A stretch of DNA of 64,000 nt from UBA7803 sp041690675 (GCA_041690675.1 JAWLGU010000011.1:5453-69452); one strand, 5' to 3'; shown: positions 42,308 to 50,844, numbered from the stretch's first letter. The notes: generated by a model from the letters alone, not told the origin. Made by a program: numbers and translations.

Positions 42308-43420
42308 CTAGGCGGCGCGCCTGGATACGGTGCTGAGGAGGCGCCGCAGAATGCTGCGCATGCCGGTGCGCGGCGCGGCGAACTCGAGCCGGGTCACCGG
42401 GTCACGTTCGTCGTAAGCCAGCAGGTCGACGGCGGACGCGAAATTCAGGACGTGAACCAGCTCCTGCATCTCGAGATCGAACATGGCGACGAGCTCCCGT
42501 ACCGAGGCCGGGCGCCGGGTCCAGTAGCTGGCCAGGGCGAAGTACCTGGGGTCGGCCGTCAGCCTGATCAGGTTCGGCCAGGCGCAGAGCCGGCAGGGCG
42601 TGTCGGCGTCGATACGGCGAATGAAGCTGTCGCGATAGCCGTTCTCGAGGATTCGCCAGATGAGCTCTTCCAGGTCTTCGGGTGCGCCGCTGCCCGCCGG
42701 CTCAGCCCAGCCACTGTCGTCTACCCGGCGGACGCTGGGCGAGAGCACGGAGCAGGGGGTCTGGGCGAGAATCCGCAGAGCGCTGTTGCGCAGGTTCGTC
42801 ACGACCCGCTCCGAGCGTGGATCGATCCGAATGAAACGGCCCGGCTGGAACGCGATCTCCACGATCCGCTCGTCGCTGCTGCTCCGAATCTCTCTGAGCA
42901 GCTTGCCGAGCAGCCACAGCAGACTGTCTTCGAGCTCCTTCCTGGGCAGGCTGGAGATTCGCCCGGGATCCGATGCTGCAACCCGGGGCACGGACCGGGC
43001 CTGTTGGATCGCTGTCACAGCCGCTCCGGCTGTGTCGGCAGGCCGCGCTTCGGTTTCCTCGAATGCCGCCGCACGCGGCTGAATGGAGCCGCTGAGGGTC
43101 TGGAGGACAGTCACCAGCTTGGCGAAGCTCAGCGGTTTGTGGAGTCGGTAGGTGGTGAATTCGGTCGCGGCGCTCTCGGTCGACGCGTCCGCGAGCACGA
43201 CCACGGGTCGATTCGCACCGGTGGCGAGGCGTTTCGCCTCTGCCGCGTCGCCGATGCCTTCCAGGTCCATCACGAGCACGTCGCCCCGACCGGCCGTCAC
43301 GGCGAATTGATCCCCGCAACGGTTCTCGAACGCGATACGCAGCGCGGTCTGCACCTTCTCCGGAAAACCCACCAACTCGATTGCCAGCACTCGATCTACC
43401 CCTGGACCATCGTCATTCAT
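42308..43420 (-). CDS. Degenerate receiver + uncharacterised effector domain
   Basis: 370 residues from the ATG at 43420; an ATG at 43444 is also possible. N-terminal 1-105: receiver-like, with VLVMDLEGIGD at the phospho-Asp position and RLHKPLSFAKLVTVLQTL with Lys-Pro, but LVGF instead of the acidic pair, as in the paralogue at 37909. Residues about 165-340 form an unassigned domain (LLWLLGKLLREIRSSSDERI; FALASYWTRRPASVRELVAM) that may end in a winged-helix-like fold. First gene of the operon, behind the sigma-54-like promoter. Confidence 0.65.
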   Translation of the reverse strand: MNDDGPGVDRVLAIELVGFPEKVQTALRIAFENRCGDQFAVTAGRGDVLVMDLEGIGDAAEAKRLATGANRPVVVLADASTESAATEFTTYRLHKPLSFAKLVTVLQTLSGSIQPRAAAFEETEARPADTAGAAVTAIQQARSVPRVAASDPGRISSLPRKELEDSLLWLLGKLLREIRSSSDERIVEIAFQPGRFIRIDPRSERVVTNLRNSALRILAQTPCSVLSPSVRRVDDSGWAEPAGSGAPEDLEELIWRILENGYRDSFIRRIDADTPCRLCAWPNLIRLTADPRYFALASYWTRRPASVRELVAMFDLEMQELVHVLNFASAVDLLAYDERDPVTRLEFAAPRTGMRSILRRLLSTVSRRAA

Positions 43421-43477
43421 TGCTGTCGTCTGCGGCCGCGCCATCGTCGGCGTCGGGCCGTCCGTGGACTCGTCAGG

Positions 43478-43493
43478 AGCCAGCACCGTGCCA
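43478..43493 (-). promoter_or_regulatory. Sigma-54-like promoter of the signalling operon
   Basis: On the minus strand TGGCACGGTGCTGGCT matches the -24/-12 consensus TGGCACG-N4-TTGCW at all but one fixed position, with the GG and GC dinucleotides correctly spaced. Transcription would begin near 43468, leaving a leader of about 25-48 nt before the candidate ATGs. No enhancer-binding regulator is encoded in the window. Confidence 0.4.
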
Positions 43494-44182
43494 AATCCGC
43501 AACGTCCCGCGTAACGGCTTTGTAAACGCTCCGGACGGAAAAGCTATTCGGACCGGGGAGGCTGTGACTCCGCGGCGCCTCCTCTCCAAGCGATTGAAAT
43601 GGAAGAGGCTTTCGCTGTGCGAACAGGTCCGTCGGCTGTTGCCGCCGGTGTGTGCTGCAGGGCGCCGGTCCGGGGCCGGTGGCCGGATGTGACGGAAATC
43701 CGAACAAACATGCGGAGCGGATACCTCTAGATCCAGGCCCGGATCGGCACGGGCTCAGGCAATCAGCGGGTCCTTCGCCGTCGCTCGCCCATAACAGGCA
43801 TCGATGATGAATCTTTATCTGTAGGAGGATCGGAAGGGCGGTTGTAGGTGGTTCGGCAGGCGCCATCGCCGGCACGACGCGGTGGCTGGGTGAGGGCACT
43901 GGATGGGTCCGGTTTGCTTTTGCCCGTGCCGGATCGTCGGAATTTCGGCGCGCTGTGGAGCGCGCTGTGGAGCGCGCTGCGGGGGTCGCCGCGCGCTGAC
44001 GCGGGGGGTCAGAAGTGTCACCCAGGGCGGCAAGGCTGACCTGCCGCGTCACGGCGTTCGAGTGTGACGCGGCCTCAGCCGGGCATGCCTCGCCTTGCCG
44101 CACCGGGCCGCTGCAGACGCGCGGGCGCGGTGCAGAAGCACGGCGGACAGCGGACGGGGCGCATCATGAGATGCGGCCCTGG
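43494..44182. other. Gene-free stretch with a 12-bp tandem repeat
   Basis: About 690 nt between the signalling operon and the SCO gene without a convincing gene. At 43949-43980 the unit CGCGCTGTGGAG occurs twice in tandem followed by a partial third copy. The rest is GC-rich with no recognisable RNA gene or terminator. Confidence 0.5.
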
Positions 44183-44923
44183 TCAGGGTGAGCGTTCGAG
44201 CAGCAGCGTCTCGACGTCGTTGATCACCGTGTCCGCGTGCAGAAAGGACACGCTGTAGATGTTGCGGATGCGCCGCTCGGGATCGATCAGGAAAACCCGC
44301 AACACGTGGGATATGGTGCCGAGGAATCGCCCGTCCTCGTCGTAGTCGCGAATCACCCACTGGTCGTAGGCGGACAGCAGCTCATCCAGGTCCGCCGCGC
44401 GCGGGCTGGTAACGAACGTCCAGTCGGCACCGGGCTTGCGGAAGTGGCCGGCGTAGGTTTCCAGCACCTCCGGGGTGTCGTGGCCGGGGTCGAAGCTGAA
44501 GCTCACCAACCGCACCTGGCGGTCGAGTCCCGCCGCTCGCAGGCGTTCCTGCAGCCGGCTCAGGACGAAGGTGGCGAGCGGGCAGCCGTTGACGTCGCTG
44601 CAGCGGGTGTAGACGAAGCTGAGCACCACCACCTTGTCACCGTAGACGTCGTAGAGCGTGCGAGCCTGCCCCGTGCTGTCCACCACCGGTCCGTCGCTCG
44701 CCGTTCCCAGGGTCGGCAACCGGTAGGATCCGGGCGGCGGCGGTGTGAAGCCGAGCTCTGCGTAGCCGGGTGCCAGCACCACCGGCGGCGCATGTTCGTG
44801 CGCCCCGGACGCGGCCTCCGGGGCAGGGGACGCCGGGGCGGGGGCCGCCATGCCGAGGCAGAAGGCCGCGGCGGTGACCAGCCTCGACGCCCCCGACGGG
44901 CGCTCTCGCGGTTGCGCGTTCAG
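44183..44923 (-). CDS. SCO1/SenC-family copper chaperone
   Basis: About 246 residues. A signal peptide (LVTAAAFCLGMAAPAPAS) leads into a thioredoxin-like SCO domain: VVLSFVYTRCSDVNGCPLAT, FSFDPGHDTPEVL and ISHVLRVFLID with the conserved His. The cysteine pair is C-x5-C rather than the usual C-x3-C. The signal peptide requires initiation upstream of the ATG at 44851; the only candidate is a CTG at 44923 that overlaps the mtoX stop as CTGA, so I place the start there tentatively. Probably delivers copper to the methanethiol oxidase encoded just upstream. Confidence 0.82.
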   Translation of the reverse strand: MNAQPRERPSGASRLVTAAAFCLGMAAPAPASPAPEAASGAHEHAPPVVLAPGYAELGFTPPPPGSYRLPTLGTASDGPVVDSTGQARTLYDVYGDKVVVLSFVYTRCSDVNGCPLATFVLSRLQERLRAAGLDRQVRLVSFSFDPGHDTPEVLETYAGHFRKPGADWTFVTSPRAADLDELLSAYDQWVIRDYDEDGRFLGTISHVLRVFLIDPERRIRNIYSVSFLHADTVINDVETLLLERSP

Positions 44924-46248
44924 CGCGACGCCACCTTCGCCGGCGGCTGCTTGCCGTACAGGGCGTAGGCGCCGAAGCGCATCTGGTGGGGCGCCCCGAG
45001 TCCCTGCTCGAGGAAGTCGATGGTGAACCGATGGGTGAGCTTCTTGCCGTCCCAGCCGTAGAGCTTGAAGAACTGCAGATCCTTGCCATCGGCCTCCGTC
45101 TTGTCCCAGTTGGCGAGCAGCGACGACGTGAAGTAGACGCGCTCGCCATCCCAGCTCTGGGACACCATGTTCACCTGAGCGCCGATTTCCTCTTCCAGCA
45201 CCTGCCGGGGTGCGTGGGGGTCGGAGATGTCGAACAGCCGGGCCTTGCCGTCGCTCCAGGTATCCACCCAGAGGAATCGGTCGTCGGCGGCGATGGAGAT
45301 GTCCACCGGCAGGGGCACCTGGGACGGGTCGCCGATGTCCGCCACGGCTTTGGCCTGCCAGTCGCCGGTGTCGTCCTCGAAGATGAGCCAGAGCTTCGAG
45401 GTCAGCGCCGTGGAGGTGAAGCAGTAGTTGTTGTGCGCGCCCCAGGCGCAGCGGATCTCCAGTGGTGCGCCAGGCACGTCGAGAACCTTCTTCGCCTGGC
45501 GGGCGTGCAGGTCCCACACCACCACGGTGTTGCCGAACCGTTTCATGGCTTCCTCGTCGCCGAGCAGCTGTCCCAGGTTCATCATGTAGTTGTTCCAGCC
45601 GGTGAACGAAGACGTGACCAGCACGTTGCGGCGGGGCAAGGCCCGGATGTCGTAGCCGTAGCCGTCGGCGAATTTGCCCGCCTTCACCGCGCCGCCCAGG
45701 TTGTCGTCGGTCGGCATCCAGTACGTGGCCACGTAATCGCCGGCGTTGGTGTATTCCACCAGCGCCGTGCGCCCGCCGTGGTCGCGGTTGTTCGACAGCC
45801 CGGTCAGCAGCATGCGGCCCGCCATGGCGTAGTTCGTGTGTGGGCCCACCACACCGCCCGAACGGGCCACGAAGTCGTCGATGGTGCGATGCAGCCGCGG
45901 TGCCGCCGGGTCGCTGTGAATGTCGAACACGAAGATTCGGCTGGTATCGAGCCCCGACGCCCAGAGATAGCGCCGGTCGTCGGTGAAGCCGGAATGGTGG
46001 GCCTCGTGCCGGCCGCCCACCGGCAGTGAATGCACCACCTGGCCGAAATGCTCGGAGGCCGGGTTGACGTCGACGGTGACCAGCTTGTCCTGGCCGTCGC
46101 CGACCCCGTCGATGCCCCGGGTCCAGACGTAGACGAAATCCTCCTGACCGACGATCTTGGCCATGTACGGCGACATGCAGGTCTCGTCGGCGAAGGTTGC
46201 GAAAGCGCAAAGCAGCAGGAACAGCGAGAAGATTCCCCTGGTGACCAT
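44920..46248 (-). CDS. mtoX: Methanethiol oxidase / selenium-binding protein 56 homologue
   Basis: 442 residues, 56-kDa selenium-binding-protein family. A signal peptide (GIFSLFLLLCAFATFA) sends it to the periplasm. The seven-bladed propeller carries conserved His segments HEAHHSGFTDDRRYLW and GAHNNYCFTS and the C-terminal LGAPHQMRFG, proposed copper ligands. Bacterial members oxidise methanethiol to formaldehyde, H2S and H2O2. The SCO gene downstream and divergent MauG-like gene reproduce the gene set reported around mtoX in methylotrophs, which supports this role. Confidence 0.88.
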   Translation of the reverse strand: MVTRGIFSLFLLLCAFATFADETCMSPYMAKIVGQEDFVYVWTRGIDGVGDGQDKLVTVDVNPASEHFGQVVHSLPVGGRHEAHHSGFTDDRRYLWASGLDTSRIFVFDIHSDPAAPRLHRTIDDFVARSGGVVGPHTNYAMAGRMLLTGLSNNRDHGGRTALVEYTNAGDYVATYWMPTDDNLGGAVKAGKFADGYGYDIRALPRRNVLVTSSFTGWNNYMMNLGQLLGDEEAMKRFGNTVVVWDLHARQAKKVLDVPGAPLEIRCAWGAHNNYCFTSTALTSKLWLIFEDDTGDWQAKAVADIGDPSQVPLPVDISIAADDRFLWVDTWSDGKARLFDISDPHAPRQVLEEEIGAQVNMVSQSWDGERVYFTSSLLANWDKTEADGKDLQFFKLYGWDGKKLTHRFTIDFLEQGLGAPHQMRFGAYALYGKQPPAKVASR

Positions 46249-46314
46249 AGCCGTCTCCCTCGCGATGGTGGTCCGGGGTTATGCTAGCACCAGGGCATCG
46301 GCACCGATACGCGT

Positions 46315-47592
46315 ATGAGACGGCTGACGGCCAGGGCTTGCGGGTGGATCCTCGGCGCGGCGGCTGTGGCTGCCTCGGCCGCACCGCCGTCGGCGCCCGC
46401 GCAGCGGGTCGGGGTCGGCGACGACCGTTCCGGGTATGGTGAAGCCACCTACCGCAGCGCGTCCCGCCGGGTGGACGCGCTCAGCGGAACCCCGCTGGAT
46501 CTGGCCGCCCTGGCGCGGAATCCGCCCCTCGGGCTGCCACCGTTGCCGGCAGCCCCGGAGCCTGCCGCTGCGGCGCTGGGCCGACGCCTGTTCTTCGACC
46601 GCCGGCTGTCCGGCAACGCCACCTTGTCGTGCGCCATGTGCCACGTCCCCGAGCAGGGCTTTACCCAGAACGAGCTGGCTACACCGGTCGGAATCGAGGG
46701 ACGCAGCGTGCGCAGGAATGCGCCGGCGCTGTACAACGTAGCCTACCGGCCGAGCCTGTTCCGCGACGGCCGGGCCGCCACGCTGGAAGAGCAGGTGATC
46801 TCGCCCCTGCTGGCGGAAAACGAGATGGGCAACCCCTCCATGGCGGCGGTGGTGGAGCGGATCGCCAGCGACTACGGTTCATCGTTCCGCGAAGTCTTCG
46901 ACGCGGAGCCCACGCCAGAGACGCTGGCTCGCGCCCTGGCGGCCTACCAGCGGACCCTGCTGTCGGCGGATTCGCCCTGGGATCGCTGGTTTTTCGGCGG
47001 AGAGCCGCAGGCAATGAGCGCCAAGGCCCGCCGCGGATTCGAGCTGTTCCGGCAAGTGGGCTGCGCGGCGTGCCATCGCATCGGCGAAGGGTCGGCGCTC
47101 TTCACCGACCACGGCTATCACGATACGGGCGTCGGCCATCGATCCGCACTGCGCGCTGCGGGGGAGCGCCGCCTGCAGATCGCACCGGGCGTGGTGGTGC
47201 CGCTGCGAACCTCCATCCGCGTTCCCCATGTCGAGGATCTCGGGCGCATGGAGGTGACGGGAAGCGCGGAGGATCGTTGGAAGTTCCGCACGCCGTCGCT
47301 GCGCAACGTGGCCGTCACCGCACCATACATGCACGACGGCTCCCTCGGCACTCTGCGGGACGTGGTGAGATTCTACGCCGCGGGTGGCTCGCCTCACCCG
47401 GGACAGGATCCGCGGATCCGGCCCCTGACGCTGACGGATGCAGAGGTGACGGCGCTGGTGGCCTTCCTCGAGTCGCTCACCGCCAGAAACGTCGACGCCC
47501 TGGCGGCGGACGCCCGTTCCGTGCCCATCGGTGATCCTGCTGCGAAGGCGGCGGGGAGGAAGTGGTGGAGCCGAGGGGGATCGAACCCCTGA
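46315..47592 (+). CDS. MauG-like di-haem cytochrome c peroxidase
   Basis: 425 residues as read. A signal peptide (ACGWILGAAAVAASAAPPS) is followed by two haem c sites, CAMCH and CAACH, and DGSLGTLRDVVRFYAAGG near the end, typical of the MauG/CcpA family. Divergent from mtoX, it probably matures or supports that enzyme. The frame does not stop where the family usually ends (about LVAFLESLTA) but continues about 35 codons and terminates inside the antisense tRNA-Ala gene. The last residues are therefore probably incidental. Confidence 0.87.
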   Translation: MRRLTARACGWILGAAAVAASAAPPSAPAQRVGVGDDRSGYGEATYRSASRRVDALSGTPLDLAALARNPPLGLPPLPAAPEPAAAALGRRLFFDRRLSGNATLSCAMCHVPEQGFTQNELATPVGIEGRSVRRNAPALYNVAYRPSLFRDGRAATLEEQVISPLLAENEMGNPSMAAVVERIASDYGSSFREVFDAEPTPETLARALAAYQRTLLSADSPWDRWFFGGEPQAMSAKARRGFELFRQVGCAACHRIGEGSALFTDHGYHDTGVGHRSALRAAGERRLQIAPGVVVPLRTSIRVPHVEDLGRMEVTGSAEDRWKFRTPSLRNVAVTAPYMHDGSLGTLRDVVRFYAAGGSPHPGQDPRIRPLTLTDAEVTALVAFLESLTARNVDALAADARSVPIGDPAAKAAGRKWWSRGGSNP

Positions 47593-47649
47593 CCTTAGCA
47601 TTGCGAACGCTACGCTCTCCCAGCTGAGCTACGGCCCCGCACGGCCGCC
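47551..47649. repeat. 99-bp exact direct repeat, left copy at contig edge
   Basis: Identical over 99 bases to 47750-47848 and ending exactly at the first N. It contains tRNA-Ala. A shared terminal sequence of odd k-mer length is characteristic of neighbouring contigs from a de Bruijn assembler. Confidence 0.9.
47563..47638 (-). tRNA. tRNA-Ala (anticodon CGC)
   Basis: 76 nt on the minus strand, folding as a cloverleaf: acceptor GGGGCCG/CGGCTCC with the G3-U70 pair that identifies alanine tRNA, anticodon loop TTCGCAA giving CGC, T arm with GGTTCGATCC, and an encoded CCA end. Confidence 0.95.
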
Positions 47650-47749
47650 NNNNNNNNNNNNNNNNNNNNNNNNNNNNNNNNNNNNNNNNNNNNNNNNNNN
47701 NNNNNNNNNNNNNNNNNNNNNNNNNNNNNNNNNNNNNNNNNNNNNNNNN
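47650..47749. other. Assembly gap of 100 N
   Basis: Exactly 100 unknown bases, the conventional length for a gap of unknown size joining two contigs. Confidence 1.
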
Positions 47750-47848
47750 GCGGGGAGGAAGTGGTGGAGCCGAGGGGGATCGAACCCCTGACCTTAGCAT
47801 TGCGAACGCTACGCTCTCCCAGCTGAGCTACGGCCCCGCACGGCCGCC
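47750..47848. repeat. 99-bp exact direct repeat, right copy at contig edge
   Basis: Begins at the first base after the gap and copies 47551-47649 exactly. Sequence diverges immediately after 47848. Confidence 0.9.
47762..47837 (-). tRNA. tRNA-Ala (anticodon CGC), second copy
   Basis: Identical to the tRNA at 47563. It may be a genuine tandem copy or the same gene represented twice because the contig ends overlap. Confidence 0.75.
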
Positions 47849-47940
47849 ATGATAACGCGTCCCTGCGCGATGTGCGCGCCTGCCACCCGGCGCGAGAACG
47901 GCGTATAGTGAGGGGTCCTGCCATCCCAGGGAGGACGGCC

Positions 47941-49980
47941 ATGGCCGGTGCGGTGGAACGCCTCCGTAACGTCTGCCTGGTGGGTGCCGCGGGCGCCGGG
48001 AAGAGCCGGCTCGTGGAAGCGCTGCTGCAGGCCGGCGGGGCCGCCGGGCCGGTGGGCCTGGAGCGCAGCGGCGCGATCTCCGACTTCCACCCGAGCGAGC
48101 AGCAGCTCGGCCATTCCATCTACCCCTCGGTCCATTTCCTGGAGCACCAGGGGCTGCGCATCAACCTGCTCGACACCCCCGGCTATCGGGATTTCTACGG
48201 CCGCACGCTGTCCGTGATGCGAGCGGCGGAAACGGCGGTGGTGGTGGTGAACGCCCAAGCCGGCGTGGAGCCCGTGGCGCAGCGGGTCATGGATGCCGCG
48301 GCCGGGATGGGCCTGTGCCGGATGATCGTGGTCAATCGCATCGACGCCGACGGCGTCAACCTGGCCAAGGTGGTGGACGACATCCAGACGGCCTTCGGTC
48401 CCCAATGCCTGCCGCTGAATCTCCCCGCCGCCAGCGGAGGCGGCGTCGTCGACTGCTTCTTCCGTCCGGCCGGTGCGGCCGCCGGCTTCGGTTCCGTAGA
48501 CGGCGCCCATACGGCCATCGTCGACCAGGTGGTGGAGGTGGACGATGGGCTGATGGAGCTGTATCTCGAGCAGGGTGAGGAGCTGGAGCCGGAGCAGCTC
48601 CACGAGCCGTTCGAGCAGGCGTTGCGGGAAGGTCATCTGGTGCCCATCTGCATGGTGTCCGCCAGAACCGGCGCCGGCGTGCCGGAGCTGCTGGAGGTGT
48701 TCGAGCGCCTGATGCCGAACCCGCTGGAGGGCAACCCGCCCGTGTTCTTGAAGGGCGAGGGCGCGGCCGCGGAGCCGGTGGAGGTGGTGCCGGACCCGGC
48801 GCGCCACGTGGTCGCGCACGTGTTCAAGGTGGAGGTGAACGCCTACACGGGCCGGCTCGCGTTTCTCCGCCTGCACCAGGGGACGATCCGAACGGGTATG
48901 CAGCTCTACCTGGGCGATGCCCGCAAGCCGGTGAAGGTGGCCCAGCTGGTGGCGGTGAACGGCAAGGCCCATCGGCGGATCGACAGCGCGGTGGCGGGAG
49001 ACATCTGCGCGCTGCCGCGGCTGGAGGAGGCCCACTACGATGCGGTGCTGCACGATTCCCACGATGAGGATCACCACCATCTGAAGCCCGTCGCGTTTCC
49101 TCCACCCATGTACGGGCTGGCCATCCGCACCCACAACGAGACGGACGCGCAGAAGGTGTCCGATGCGCTGCGCACCGTGGCGGCCGAAGATCCGTCGCTG
49201 CAGGTGGAGCACGTGGCGTCGCTGAACGAAACGGTGCTGCGGGGGCTCGGCGATCTGCATTTGCGGACGGTGCTCGACGACATCCGGGAGCGCCACGGGG
49301 TCGAGGTGGACACCGCGCTGCCGGCCATCGCCTATCGGGAGACCATCACCGGCCGTGCCCAGGGACATCACCGGCACAAGAAGCAGACCGGCGGCGCCGG
49401 TCAGTTCGGCGAGGTGTTCCTGCGGGTGGAGCCGCTGCCCCGGGGCGCCGGGTTCGAGTTCGTCGACGAGGTGGTGGGTGGGGCGATTCCGTCCCAGTTC
49501 CTGCCCGCCGTGGAAACGGGCATCCGCCAGGCCCTGCAGGCGGGCGCCATCGCCGGCTATCCGATGCAGGACATCCGCGTGGTGGTCCATGACGGCAAGC
49601 ATCACCCGGTGGATTCCAAGGAGATCGCCTTCGTCCAGGCCGGCCGGGAGGCCTTTCTCGATGCCGTGCGCAAGGCGCGCCCGGTGGTGATGGAGCCCAT
49701 CGTGGACGTGTCGCTGGCGGTGCCCGCGGAGGCCGTCGGGGGCGTCACCGGGGATCTGGCGAGCATGCGAGGGCAGATCAGCGGCACCGCGGTCGCCCCG
49801 GACGGGCGCATGGAAATCGTGGGGCAGGCACCCCTGGAGGCCATGCAGGGCTACCATTCACGATTGAAATCCCTCACCGGCGGAGAGGGCGTGGCGGTGA
49901 TGGAGTTCAGTCATTACGCACCGGTGCCGGAGTCGATCCAGGAGCGCCTGGTGAGCACCTACCGGTCGAGGTCCGGTTGA
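47941..49980 (+). CDS. Elongation factor G-like GTPase (EF-G paralogue)
   Basis: 679 residues. The G domain has VGAAGAGKSRL, INLLDTPGYRDF and VVNRIDAD (NRID for NKxD), then EF-G domains II-V, including GLGDLHLRTVLDDI and the C-terminal GYHSRLKSLTGGEG. The divergent switch regions, shorter length and NRID place it in the EF-G-like group (FusA2-type) rather than the housekeeping factor next to S7/EF-Tu genes. Its role in translation is uncertain. GGGAGG lies 6-11 nt before the ATG. Confidence 0.87.
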   Translation: MAGAVERLRNVCLVGAAGAGKSRLVEALLQAGGAAGPVGLERSGAISDFHPSEQQLGHSIYPSVHFLEHQGLRINLLDTPGYRDFYGRTLSVMRAAETAVVVVNAQAGVEPVAQRVMDAAAGMGLCRMIVVNRIDADGVNLAKVVDDIQTAFGPQCLPLNLPAASGGGVVDCFFRPAGAAAGFGSVDGAHTAIVDQVVEVDDGLMELYLEQGEELEPEQLHEPFEQALREGHLVPICMVSARTGAGVPELLEVFERLMPNPLEGNPPVFLKGEGAAAEPVEVVPDPARHVVAHVFKVEVNAYTGRLAFLRLHQGTIRTGMQLYLGDARKPVKVAQLVAVNGKAHRRIDSAVAGDICALPRLEEAHYDAVLHDSHDEDHHHLKPVAFPPPMYGLAIRTHNETDAQKVSDALRTVAAEDPSLQVEHVASLNETVLRGLGDLHLRTVLDDIRERHGVEVDTALPAIAYRETITGRAQGHHRHKKQTGGAGQFGEVFLRVEPLPRGAGFEFVDEVVGGAIPSQFLPAVETGIRQALQAGAIAGYPMQDIRVVVHDGKHHPVDSKEIAFVQAGREAFLDAVRKARPVVMEPIVDVSLAVPAEAVGGVTGDLASMRGQISGTAVAPDGRMEIVGQAPLEAMQGYHSRLKSLTGGEGVAVMEFSHYAPVPESIQERLVSTYRSRSG

Positions 49981-49987
49981 TCGTCGA

Positions 49988-50758
49988 TCACCCGGGCTTG
50001 TTCCCCCAGAGCACGGCAGCGGGGTAGGCGAACAGCACCCGGTCTCCCTGCTTTCGCGTGCCGAGCCCCAGAGTGTCGCCCTCCGCCGAGGCGGCAATCA
50101 TCTCGCGCACGCGGGCGGCGTCGCCTGGCGCCGGAAACGACACCTTCATCAAGCCTTCGAGCTCCGCGGGCACCGAGTAGCCGGTGCATTCCGGGTCGCC
50201 GAGACCGGCATCCGGAAACAGCGCGGCGAGCTCCTCGAGGGTGAGGAATCGCACCGTGGAAGGATCCCGCAGGCGCTCCATCTCGTTGAACGCCGCGGCT
50301 TTGGCCGGATCCGGCGACGCCACGGCATCGCACACCAGCACGCAGCCGCCCGGCCTCGTCACCCGGGCCATCTCCCGAAGCACCGCTCCAGGCCGCTCGA
50401 AGTGGTGGAACGCGAACCGGCAGGTGACGATGTCGAAGCTGGCGTCGTCGAAGGGAAGCCGCTCGGCGTCGCCGAGGTGCCAGTCCACGTTCTGCACGCC
50501 CCGCGAGCGCTGCAGCTCCCGGGCCCGGTCCAGCATGGCGGGGGTGACGTCCACCCCCGCGGCGAGCCGGACGTGACGGGCGAACGCCAGCACCAAAAGC
50601 CCGGGTCCGCAGGCCACGTCGAGGCTGTGAAGGCCGGGACCGGCCCGGCTGAGCTCCACGAACCGCTCGATGGCCTGTGCATCCGACATGGCAGGGGCGT
50701 TGCTGAAGGGCACCGCCTGGCGGCTGAATTGATCGAGGACGGTGTCTCGGTGGCTCAC
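49988..50758 (-). CDS. Class I SAM-dependent methyltransferase
   Basis: 256 residues, GTG start. Motif I is SLDVACGPGLLVLAFA, the acidic SAM ligand follows in AAGVDVTPAML, and LPFDDASFDIVTCRFAFHHF is the post-motif II region of the UbiE/Methyltransf_11 group. The substrate is unknown. Its end lies 7 nt from the EF-G-like stop (convergent). Confidence 0.87.
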   Translation of the reverse strand: MSHRDTVLDQFSRQAVPFSNAPAMSDAQAIERFVELSRAGPGLHSLDVACGPGLLVLAFARHVRLAAGVDVTPAMLDRARELQRSRGVQNVDWHLGDAERLPFDDASFDIVTCRFAFHHFERPGAVLREMARVTRPGGCVLVCDAVASPDPAKAAAFNEMERLRDPSTVRFLTLEELAALFPDAGLGDPECTGYSVPAELEGLMKVSFPAPGDAARVREMIAASAEGDTLGLGTRKQGDRVLFAYPAAVLWGNKPG

Positions 50759-50844
50759 GGTATCGCTTCCGCGGATTGGGACGAGGCAGTGTAGGGGACG
50801 GCGAGTTGTACGCTACCCGGTTGTCGGTCAAAAATTGTCGCTGA

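Noticed and set aside
43549..44039. Several short frames in the gene-free stretch
   Set aside because: Low-complexity Arg/Pro/Ser composition, no ribosome sites, and they cover the tandem repeat.
44183..46384. A single 733-codon minus-strand frame
   Set aside because: Only its last third (the SCO protein) is coding; the rest overlaps mtoX in another frame.
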